Source of the DNA: Clitoria ternatea
Taxonomy: Eukaryota > Streptophyta > Magnoliopsida > Fabales > Fabaceae
Direction: 5' to 3'
DNA: 64,000 bases
NCBI GenBank assembly: GCA_037962975.1
Contig: CM075671.1
Span: forward strand, 13,191,001-13,255,000
The translations under genes and the position numbers were made by a program. Below are positions 39,339 through 49,286 of this stretch, one piece after another. Numbering within the stretch: the first letter of the stretch is position 1; the number at the start of each line of letters is the position of its first letter. The notes below the pieces were generated by a model. It had not been told where the DNA came from, did no database searches, and saw only the letters and a program-made list of their open reading frames with translations.

Positions 39339-39662
39339 AATTTGGCGCTGTTGTCGGGGACCTTTGGTCCTAATTATTTACATTCAATTACCTAATATGT
39401 TTTATATTTTTTTAGGTGTGTTGAAGATATTCAGGTTTGGTTGAATGTGAGCATATAAAAAAAATTAAAAAAAAATTCCACTTTATTATATTCTTATTTA
39501 TTTTCTAGTAATCTTATTTTCAACCATTGAAAAAATATAAATATAAAAAAATCTTTAAATTTTTAAATATATGTTCTAAGCATTTCATAATTAAAATGAT
39601 AACTTTTTCCTTTTATTATATAGTTGTAGTATTTTGTTACAATATATGTAGATGTATTGTGT

Positions 39663-39762
39663 ATGACTAGATCTAATCCCGAACCACTATATTCTTTTGA
39701 TCCTGAAATATATAGAACATTTCATCAATTAGTTAGATCATCTAAGAAACTATTAGATGATG

Positions 39763-39828
<66 letters not shown>

Positions 39829-40865
39829 TTCTAGCTATTAGCGTAAGTAGTGAAACTAAACCTTCAACTTTTGAGTATTTGTATAACATGGCTGAAAAGA
39901 CATTAAAAGAACTAGCTACACCAGATGTCACTAATCAAACATCATGCATCTTATATCCTGAGGAAGATGTTCCTTTTGTGCTTAAAACTGGTTTAGTTCA
40001 TTTGTTACCAAAGTTTCATGGTCGTGCAGGCGAAGATCCTCATAAACACTTAAAAGCATTTCATATTTTTTGCTCTACCATGAAACCTGAAGGGGTTTCA
40101 GAAGAACATGTAAAACTTAAAGCTTTTCCTTTCTCCCTAGCAGATATCGCTGAGGATTGGTTATTTTACCTTCCTCCTTACTCCATTACAAGTTGGGATG
40201 ACCTAAAGAAAATGTTTCTTGAAAAAATTTTCCCCGCTTCAAGAACTTCCTCAATTAGAAAAGAAATATGTGGCATCCGGTAACATGACCGAGAAAATCT
40301 TTATGAATACTGGAAAAGATTTAAAAGATTGTGTGCTAGTTATCCCCATCACCAAATTACGGACCAACTTTTCATACAATATTTCTATGAAGGTCTTAAT
40401 CCAATGGATAGAACTTTGGTTGATGTAGCTAGTGGTGGTGCTTTGCAAAATAAAACTACAAATACAGCAAAAAATTTAATTGAGAACATGGCTGCTAATG
40501 CTCAACAACATGCCACTAGAAATAATTCTGTAGTAATTAGAGGAGTCCATGAAATTGAAACTACTAATGATGGAGATAAAAAATGGGAAAGTAAATTTGC
40601 TGAACTAGCAACACTTATGAAAAATATTATTGTGTCTCAAAAACAACAACCTGCAACCCCTGCTAAGGTATGTTCTATTTGTACTTCATTAGATCATTAT
40701 ACCGATTGTTGTCCTACATTGCAGGAAGCTAAAATTCCCGATGAAAATCCTCAAGTATGTGCTGCCAACTTATACAATAATAGACCACAACAACAACATA
40801 ATAATTATGATCTTTCTTCTAACAGATATAATCCTGGTTGGAGGAATCACCCTAATTTAAGATGA
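39663..40865 (+). pseudogene. Athila-like gag, with in-frame stop
   Basis: The first ATG of the polyprotein is at 39663. A run of 21 Asn codons (AAT, 39765-39827) sits near the N terminus, followed by a retrotransposon gag domain with FHGRAGEDPHKHLKAF and AEDWLFYLPP (about 39990-40190). A TAA stop at 40281-40283 interrupts it without a frame change, and the same frame resumes to a TGA at 40863-40865. Near 40675 a CxxC..H..C cluster (CSICTSLDHYTDCC) resembles a zinc knuckle. Gag forms the virus-like particle. The breaks mean this copy cannot make full-length Gag unless stops are read through. Confidence 0.85.
39765..39827 (+). repeat. AAT trinucleotide microsatellite coding poly-Asn
   Basis: There are twenty-one perfect AAT triplets in frame within gag, giving 21 consecutive Asn after an Asp triplet. 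Frame is preserved because the unit is three bases. Confidence 0.95.
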
Positions 40866-40991
40866 GGTAATTCTTCATAATAACCTCATGCACCTTTTCA
40901 GGCAAATACTGGACCAAGCAGACCTTATCAACCTCCTCATATTCAACAACAAGCTACACAAATAGCTGCACCTTCCACTGAGAAATCAAAT

Positions 40992-42896
40992 TTGGAGGAA
41001 TTGATAAAGCAAATGTCAGTAGATAATTTGAACTTTCAAAAAAGAACTGAGGCTACAATTCAGACTCTTGAAAATCAGATTGGTCAATTGGCTATATCTT
41101 TAAACCATTTGCAGTCTCAAGGTTCAGATAAGTTGCCCGCTCAGACAATTGTCAATCCAAAAAATGTAAGTGCAATTACTTTAAGATCTGGTAAAGCTAT
41201 CCATGGACCAGAAAAACAACAAACTGAAAATACTATTGTCCCAGAAAAACATGCAGAAGAAGTTTTAGATAGTTCAAGTAATAATAGTAATGATATATCT
41301 CTTACAAATCCTTCTTCTGCAGCTGGTCCTGATAAACAACATATCTCTCTTCTATTTCCACAAAGACAAAAATCTATACAAAATAAGATAATGGATGAGG
41401 AGATCTTGGAAACATTTAGAAAAGTAGAGGTAAATATACCTTTATTAGAAGCCATCAAGCAAATCCCAAGATATGCCAAATTCCTTAAAGAACTATGCAC
41501 TAATAAAAGAAGACTAAAAGGCAATGAAAGGATTAACATAAGTAGAAATGTGTCTGCATTAATTGAGAAGCCTTTGTCATATATACCAGAAAAATGTAAA
41601 GACCCTGGGACGTTTACCATTCCATGCATAATAGGCAATAACAAATTTAAAAATGCCATGCTAGACTTAGGTGCCTCTATTAATGTTATGCCTATGACTG
41701 TATTTACTTCACTTTCCCTTGGACCTTGGCAAACTCCAGGTGTGGTTATACAATTAGCAAATCGAAGCTCTGTACATCTTGCAGGAATTATTGAAGATGT
41801 CCTTGTTAAAGTTAACGATTTAATTTTTCCTGCAGATTTTTATGTTCTAGATATGAAAAGTGAGAATTCCACCAATAAAGCTCCAATAATTTTAGGTAGA
41901 CCATTCTTAAAAACAGCTAGAACAAAGATAGATGTGCATGCAGGAACACTTTCTATGGAATTTGGAGATGGTGTGGTTAGATTCAACATTTTAGATGCTA
42001 TGAAGCATCCTACTGAGGATCATTCTATTTTTCAAATTGACTTAATAACTGATTTAGTTGATGATAATATTATTAAGTTGTTTGATGATGTTGATTTTCC
42101 TGTATTGTCTGATTTTTGTGATTCATTTGTTTGTGATTCGTGCATGGATTCTCATCAATGCAATGTGTGTGCTGAAATTGAGAAATATCTAAATAATGAT
42201 AATAATGATCCAAACTCCCTTAAAACAGAAAATATAGTTCTAGATGTTGTTTCAAAAGAATTAGAGTGTAATAATTTGATTAAAGTAGTTACAAATACAT
42301 CTGGTTATGTTGAAGTACAAGTTATTGAGACAAATTCAACCAAATTGATTCCTTCAATAATGCAGCCTCCTATGTTAGAGTTAAAACCTCTTCCTGAACA
42401 TTTAAAGTATGCATATTTAGAGGAAGATAAGAATCTTCCAGTGATTATTTCTAACAAATTAAATGTTGATCAAGAAACAAGGCTGTTGCAGATTATTAGG
42501 AAGCATAAGAAAGCAATTGGTTGGACTTTGGCAGATATCCCAGGTATTAGTCCTTCCATGTGTATGCATAGAATTCTATTAGAGGAAGAATTTAAACCAC
42601 TAAGGCAACCACAAAGAAGACTTAATCCTCAGATCCTTGATGTAGTTAAAAAAGAGGTAACAAAATTATTACAAGCTGGCATCATTTACCCTATATCAGA
42701 TAGCACTTGGGTCAGCCTTGTACAAGTGGTTCCCAAAAAGTCTGGAATCACAGTGGTTAAAAATGAAAATGATGAACTAATTCCTACCAGAATCCAAAAT
42801 AGTTGGCGAGTATGCATTGATTACAGGAAACTTAACAAAGCAACCCGAAAAGATCACTTTCCTTTACCTTTCATTGATCAAATGTTGGAATGACTG
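40992..42896 (+). pseudogene. Athila-like gag C-terminus, protease and N-terminal reverse transcriptase
   Basis: This is an uninterrupted stretch in the same frame as gag. Protease is marked by MLDLGASINVMP with the catalytic Asp at 41664-41666, and by IILGRPFLKTA near 41890. RT begins around 42400 (MLELKPLPEHLKYAYLEE), passes through GWTLADIPGISP and reaches WRVCIDYRKLNKATRKDHFPLP near 42810-42870, then hits TGA at 42894. Gag, the linker and pol share one frame, as in Athila, so no programmed frameshift is needed. Confidence 0.88.
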
Positions 42897-43960
42897 ACAG
42901 GTAAGTCACATTACTGCTTTCTAAATGGATTTTCAGGTTACTTCCAAATTTATATTGCACCAGAAGATCAAGAAAAAACAACATTTACATGTCCTTTTGG
43001 CACTTTTGCTTATAGGAGGATGCCTTTTGGCTTATGCAATGCCCCTGGTACCTTTCAACGATGCATGATTAGTATCTTTGCTGATTTTCTTGAAATTTGC
43101 ATGGAAGTATTTATGGATGATTTCATAGTATATGGTTCATCATTTGATGCTTGCTTAAATAGTCTAGATAAAGTATTACATAAATGCATTGAAACTAACC
43201 TTGTTCTTAATTATGAGAAATGCCACTTCATGGTAGAAGAAGGAATAGTTTTAGGCCATGTAATATCTAAAAAAGGCATAGAAGTAGATCCTGCAAAAAT
43301 TGATGTAATTTCTCAATTACCTTATCCTTCTTGTGTGCGAGATATTCGTTCTTTTCTTGGTCATGCAGGTTTCTATATAAGGTTTATAAAAAACTTCAGT
43401 AAGATAGCTCTTCCGTTGTCTAACTTACTACAAAAAAATATGACATTTGACTTTAATGACAAATGTAAAGAGGCTTTTGATTGCTTAAAAAAAGCTTTAA
43501 CTACCACTCCTATCATCTAGGCACCAGATTGGTCACTTCCTTTGAACTTATGTGCAATGCATCAAATTATGCATTAGGAGCTATTCTTGCCCAAAGAGTA
43601 GGTAAAGTACAACATGTTATTTATTATGCTTCACGAACTTTAAATACTGCACAAATAAACTATACTACCACAGAAAAAGATCTGTTTGTGATTGTGTTTG
43701 CTCTTGATAAATTTAGATCTTATTTGCTCGGTTCAAAAGTGGTTGTATTTTCAGATCATGCAGCATTAAAGTTCCTTTTAAAGAAACCAGATGCAAAACC
43801 AAGATTAATCAGGTGGATGTTGCTGCTCCAAGAATTTGACATTGAAATTAGGGATAAAATTGGAGTAGAAAATTTGGTGGCTGATCACTTAAGCAGAATT
43901 GAAAAAGAACTTGACCCAATTTCCATTAGAGATGATTTCCCTGATGAACAACTTATGTGA
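42897..43960 (+). pseudogene. Athila-like reverse transcriptase core and RNase H, broken
   Basis: After the stop at 42894 the same frame continues with the RT palm. MPFGLCNAPGTFQ is at 43020, and the catalytic box FMDDF is at 43110-43124. A TAG at 43518-43520 is followed almost at once by an apparent one-base loss near 43538, which moves the reading to another frame. RNase H continues there, with FSDHAALKFLL, RWMLLLQEFD and ADHLSRIE near 43750-43900, until TGA at 43958. At least three lesions disable the enzyme. Confidence 0.85.
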
Positions 43961-44039
43961 ATACATGATTCCACTCCATGATTTGTTGATTTGGTAAACT
44001 ACTTAGTTGCTTTGTTACTCTCATACATGCATCTAAACA

Positions 44040-45271
44040 ACAAATAATAAAACTAAAAAGTGATTCTAAATACTATGTTTGGGATGATCCTTACTTATGG
44101 AAACTTTGTAGTGATCAAGTCATTAGAAGGTGTGTACCTGAAAATGAATTTCATTCTATTCTTACATTTTGTCATACATATGCATGTGGTGCACATTTTG
44201 GACCTCAACGTACAGCAAGGAAAGTATTAGAATCTGGTTTGTATTGGCCAACAATTTTTTATGACGCATATACATTTTGTAAATCTTGTGAACGATGTCA
44301 AAGAATGGGAAACATATCTCGTAGAAATGAGATGCCTCAACAACCCATGTTATTTTGTGAAATTTTTTATGTTTGGGGCATAGATTTCATAGGACCTTTT
44401 CTTGTATCTTTTGGTTTTGTTTATATACTACTTGCGGTCGATTATGTGTCTAAATGGGTTAAAGCTAAAGCTACTCGAACTGATGATTCTAAAGTTGTTG
44501 TAGATTTTGTTAGATCACACATATTTTGTAGGTTTGGTGTTCCTAAAGCCATTATTAGTGATCAAGGATCACATTTTTGCAACCGTAAAATGGAGTCCCT
44601 TCTTAAAAAATATGGAGTTATGCATAAGGTTTCAACACCTTATCACCCCCAAACAAATGGGCAAGCTGAAGTGTCTAATCGAGAATTAAAAATGATCCTT
44701 CAAAAAATAGTACAACCAAATAGGAAAGATTGGAGCAAAAGGTTAGAAGATGCTCTTTGGGCTTATAGAACAACTTATAAAGCACCTATTGGAATGTCAC
44801 CCTATAGGATTGTTTTTGGAAAATCATGTCACTTACCTGTAGAAATTGAGCACAAAGCTTATTGGGCAGTAAAACAATGTAACCTGGACTTAAATGAGGC
44901 TGGTAAAGAAAGGAAACTCCAACTACAGGAATTAGAAGAAATTCATTTGGAAGCTTATGAAAGTTCTAAAACCTATAAAGAAAAAGTCAAATCCTTTCAT
45001 GATAAACAGGTCTTAAGAAAAAACTTTTTCATTGGACAAAAAGTTTTATTGTACAATTCACGTCTAAAGCTCATATCTGGTAAGCTTCGCTCTAAATGAG
45101 CAGGCCCATTTGAAATAACTAATATCTTTCCTTATGGTGTGATTGAAATTTCAGATAAAGCGACAAACAAGGTTTTCAAGGTAAATGGGCACCGACTTAA
45201 ACCTTTCTTTCAAGGGTTCCAAGAGCACATAGATACAGAGGTGTATTTGTGTGATGCCAAATATTTTGACT
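44040..45271 (+). pseudogene. Athila-like integrase
   Basis: A new frame begins around 44050. The HHCC zinc region spans about 44150-44310 (H..H then CKSCERC). The catalytic triad is intact: Asp at 44383 (GIDFIGPF), Asp at 44560 (ISDQGSHF) and Glu at 44668 (NGQAEV), with the last two in D-35-E spacing. A single TGA at 45097-45099 interrupts the C-terminal domain, after which the frame continues to a TAA at 45271. Integrase inserts the cDNA into host chromosomes. A second frame change between RNase H and integrase (43960-44050) separates it from the rest of pol. Confidence 0.88.
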
Positions 45272-45576
45272 AATTTTTCCTAATAACAAAATTTAAAAAA
45301 AATAAAAAATAAAAAAATAAAAAATGGATATCAATTAGTTACATCATCATTTTTTTGTGCTAACACTTGTCTCAATCATTATTACTGTTATTGTTTTGGC
45401 ATTATTATCATTTTCTTGCAGTAGTTAAAAGGTCATCGTCAAGCTCGTGACATTAAACAAGCGCTTGATAAAAGGCAACCTATCACCTTTTCACCTTCTC
45501 CATCTCTACTATTCTCTATAACCTCATTTTCTATTGTCTCTTTTCTAAACAGCTACAACTTTAAAGTAATCTAACA
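45272..45576. other. Spacer after integrase
   Basis: This AT-rich gap of about 300 bases contains an A-rich run at 45293-45325. It shows no coding potential. A pyrimidine-rich segment just before the next ATG (45485-45545) could be a leader. Confidence 0.5.
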
Positions 45577-46083
45577 ATGGAACAAACCCTTGCAAAACTT
45601 AAGGAAAGATTCCCTACACTTCCACGCGATGTGGTTGTAAAAATTTACAAAGCTCGAGTTCCAAGGTTAAAACTACTCATATATTTTGGCATTCCAGAGG
45701 ATGTTCGTTGGCTTATTGAAGCAAAGGTACGTCTTTCTGGTGAATTACATAAATCTTATATAAAACATTTGCCAGGTATGGGACGTAGTTCTTATTCTAA
45801 AAAACGAAGAGCTAAGAGGATGGGAGTTTGCCATAAGTGTGCAAGATAGAATTGTGATACACGTTGTAGAAACCCTGGAATGGTATCTATAAATCGGGAG
45901 GACAAAATTAAATTTATAAAGGATGGACTGAGTAAAGAGAACTTGGATAAGTTAATCCAAACTCTTGAGACGCATCCATGTGGAATTGTTCAAGGAGTCC
46001 TTCTGAAATTATATGATCTATTCATTCAACAAAAAGAAAACTATAGCCTTGGGAATCTGGCGTTAAATGACCCTGTTTGCTAG
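45577..46083 (+). pseudogene. Cysteine-rich nucleic-acid-binding-protein-like ORF (flexivirus NABP-like) in the retroelement 3' region
   Basis: This frame of 168 codons starts at ATG 45577, has one internal TAG (45847-45849) and ends TAG 46081. Residues 70-82 (GRSSYSKKRRAKR) form a short GRSSY plus basic cluster, directly followed by Cys85-x2-Cys88. Beyond the stop come Cys93-x3-Cys97 and a PGMVSIN segment. This order (basic patch, paired cysteines, then PG.S.N...FI..G) is what I know from the carlavirus-type NABP family, small zinc-finger proteins that bind RNA and can suppress silencing. The N-terminal 65 residues I cannot assign. It stands in sense orientation between integrase and the LOG-like ORF. 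The similarity is recalled, not computed. The alternative is an unrelated zinc-binding retroelement ORF. Confidence 0.55.
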
Positions 46084-46398
46084 TTTATAAGAAAACTGGA
46101 TGGGTAGCAAAAACCTCGACTCATATAAGGCGTTTAAGTCGTTACTGGACGTAAAACCAGAGGAAGATGTGAGCCACAATCACAACTACTGTACATATTT
46201 ACTGTTGTTTTCAATGTTTTACTTTTCTAAATTCACTTTGACTTTTAAAATTACCTATTTTTATTTTTTTCAATCATGTCTTTTCAAATTTCTTCATTAC
46301 CATCATTTCTTTTTATATAATAATAATAATGTAAATTTTTTATCTTTCATCAATTATTTCATCTCAGTTTTCATCTATATAAGGGCACATAACTCTAT
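46084..46398 (+). promoter_or_regulatory. Spacer upstream of the LOG-like ORF with TATA-like sequence
   Basis: This is non-coding AT-rich sequence. A TATATAAG box lies at 46376-46383, only 16 bases before the ATG at 46399. It is too close for a normal leader on that ATG unless a later start is used, so its role is doubtful. Confidence 0.3.
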
Positions 46399-46980
46399 AT
46401 GGAAAACACAAAAAAAGATGAAAAAATCAAATCCATTTGTGTGTTTGGTGGATCCAACAATGGTAATTGTAAGGAGTACCTAATAGCAGCTACTAAGTTG
46501 GGAAAACGATTGGTTGCGAAAGAAATAAAGGTCTTGTATAGAGGAGGAGTACAAAGTTTGAGAGGCTCCATGACACTATCTGCACTAGTTGAAGGAAGCA
46601 ACGTCTCTAGTATCATCCTACAACATGTTGGTATTACACCAGCTATTGTTGTAGGAACTGAGGTAAAAGTTACAAGCATCCATCAACGAATGGCTCGTAT
46701 GGTTATAGGTGTTGAAGCCTTTATTGCACTTCATGGAGGTTTTGGTACTTTTAAGGAAATATTTTGCATTGCATCATGGTGTAGCATGAACCTTCATAAA
46801 AAGCCATTAGGATTGTTAAATATTAATGGTTTTTATGACAGTTTGTTAATGTTTTTAGATAACGCTGTGGAACAGGGCCTTATAACTCAAGATGATCGAT
46901 CATTCATTCATGCTTCATCAAATACAGATTAATTGATTGATATTTTATAGAGCTTTTTACCCTAACCTCAACCTCTTTTG
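46399..46980 (+). pseudogene. LOG-like (cytokinin riboside 5'-monophosphate phosphoribohydrolase) ORF captured by the retroelement
   Basis: A continuous ORF of 177 codons from ATG 46399 to TAA 46932 aligns with the Rossmann-type LOG family. It shows KSICVFGGSNNG near the N terminus, an RGGVQSLRG segment (48-56) where LOG has its Gly-rich loop, IHQRMARM (94-101) at the usual catalytic Arg position, FIALHGGFGTFKE (108-120) where the signature is PGGxGTxxE, and HKKPLGLLNINGFYDSLL. LOG enzymes release active cytokinin bases from nucleotides. Arg98 and Glu120 remain, but the signature Pro is His and the first Gly of the loop is Arg. Similarity continues past the TAA with another stop at 46950, so the C terminus is truncated (family about 210-240 residues). 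Plant LOG genes have several introns. None are here, implying capture through RNA. Activity is doubtful. Confidence 0.8.
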
Positions 46981-49286
46981 AAGCAAGATAAGGATCACAC
47001 ACATAAGCGAAAGAATCCAGAACCAGACACCACCCTTCGGTTATAACTTCTTTCTCACCTTTATCTATATTAAAATAAAAAAATAAATAATAATAAAAAA
47101 TAAAAAAGAAAAAAAAGAGACTGTGAAAATCATATAAGACATTGAGGACAATGTCTTGAATAAGTATGGGGGGTTTGAGTTATATATATATTCTATTATT
47201 TTTTTTTGTGAGGGATAGACAGAGTAAAGATTAATTTGGGAAAGTTGCATCTAAAATCATAAAGATGCATCTTTAAGAACCAAAGTCTTGAGACGTATCC
47301 TTCACTATATAGTTTCAGTATCACTTTTGTTTAATTTTTTTGTTTTAAAATAAAAAAATAATTTTTTTTGTCATGAGTACTTTTGCTGGGATGGGCCGAG
47401 TAAAGAGTCCAAACTCTTGAGACGCATCCTCACAACAAATCTCACTCGGATAACCACAATCGTTTCACCTTCTTTATCAAATTTAAAAAAAAACAAAAAA
47501 AAACACACACACATAAACACATAGCCACTATCTTTACTTTAGTGTCGCGCCTTTGCCTTTACCTTCACTGGAATCATTTCTATTCGACATCAACCATTAT
47601 GCAACCATAAACATCATCTTCATCATTCTCTAGCCGCCACACTTTACCTTCATCCTTTTCTTTCAGATCGGAGCCACACCTCACCACTAGTCAATCACCA
47701 GGTTCTTTATTTTCTCTTAATGGATGATATAGCAGAGTCTTTCTATAGGCATACGAATGAATTAAGATGTATGTTATTGCTCTTGATGCTACTCATGGTT
47801 GTGTTGATGATATTTTTCTTTTGGGTTCTAACACAAGTCCCATGAAAATGGGTTATATGACACAATCAAATTGTTCAGTTATACTAATCATTTCACATGC
47901 AATTGAACTGACCAATTTATTGTAGGTATCTTCGTTACTAAGCGCCTTTGAAAAAAGTACAGAGCAAGAAGCATAAGGAACTGGATCTTGAAACCAATAT
48001 TTGGTTATGATTTATTTTTCCTTCTTTGTTTCTTGTTCATAAAAAAAATCATCATTTTTTAGTTTTTTTTTTAAATTCTGCATACCCTTTACTAATTTTT
48101 TTTAATTTTTCTCAGTAATGAGTAATTAAATCACCCTTATCCAATATTTCATGACATATTATGAATAATTTCCTTGCATATTAATTTAATAAGTTGTTTG
48201 TAAAAATCAAATTGTATACAAATTATGATAGATTGACCACCCTCAGTGAGATTTTGAGCTTAATTGGATGGATCATATTATGTCATCTTTTCTTTTTCTT
48301 CATTAACCCTTATTTATTAGTACTCTAGAACTTGACTTGTTTCTTTTTGATGTATTATGTTCCATGTGTATGTTTTGATGTGATTAAGACCATTTTTGCT
48401 TTAACTAACCACTAGCCATATGCCTTACCTTGCACATTTTTCATTGTGACCCACATTGAGCCTATATCCATTTCTTGATTTAGCCACATAATTAGCCAAT
48501 AGCTTAAAAAAAATTATCACCTTTGCTTAGGAATTAATTAGGAGTTTTGGAATTACTATGAATAAAGGTTCTTGATGATTGTGGAAATGTACCCAAGATA
48601 TGTATGTTGTTGTTTCATTATTCAAAAAAGAAAGTAAAAAAATAAATAAAAAGGAAATATTAAAAAAAAGAAGAAAAAGAAAAAGAAGAAGTGGTAAATA
48701 TATGTATGAAAATAATCAGGAGGATTTATTCTCATGTTTTATCCTCCATCATGTTTCATTTTGTTAAGTATTGAGTTTCAAAATGTACTTCCACAATCAC
48801 TGAATCACTTACTCCATTGCTCTTTTTCATCCTAAGTTTAGCCATACTATTTCATTTTATCCACCCTGTATCACCTTGGCCCCATTACAACCTTAATAAA
48901 GTCCTTTTGATCTCTGCATGCATATGTGTTCAAATATAGAAATTAGAAATTTGTCAAGCCTATGGCAGTGCTAATTTATTTGGGTGATTTATGAGGGTAT
49001 ACACAAACCCAAACAATTCAGATATAGACAGCATGAAGAGAACATCTATCACATTTTCATCCACTCTTTGATTTGATCACTCAATTTGTGTAACTAGTAT
49101 GTATTGCTTCTTATCCACACTTATCATGACTTTTTGATATAAGGGATGATGTGTATTACTTATTCTTTTAGACTTCAAAAAAAAATTCAAAAATCAATTT
49201 GAAAAAAAAACTTTTTCTGTTGTTTCTCATTTTAGTTTTTGGTTTGGTTTTGCCCTGAAGTGCAAAAGCTTAAGTGTAGGGGAATT
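46981..49286. other. Non-coding 3' region of the Athila-like element
   Basis: About 2.3 kb without a recognisable gene. It holds A-rich runs (47070-47115, 47340-47370, 48620-48690), two copies of a short motif gagtaaaga ... cttgagacg(c/t)atcc (47221-47305 and 47395-47430) also found in the NABP-like ORF, and a pyrimidine-rich block at 47520-47700. It ends with the polypurine tract at 49272-49286 that would prime plus-strand DNA synthesis. I see no env-like transmembrane protein. Confidence 0.6.

Noticed and set aside
41141..41659. 172-codon minus-strand ORF
   Set aside because: It is antisense to the protease region of the Athila-like pol with no domain of its own. It is a shadow frame.
46376..46383. 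TATATAAG as promoter of the LOG-like ORF
   Set aside because: It is only 16 bases from the ATG in AT-rich DNA where such words are frequent, so there is not enough support for an independent promoter.
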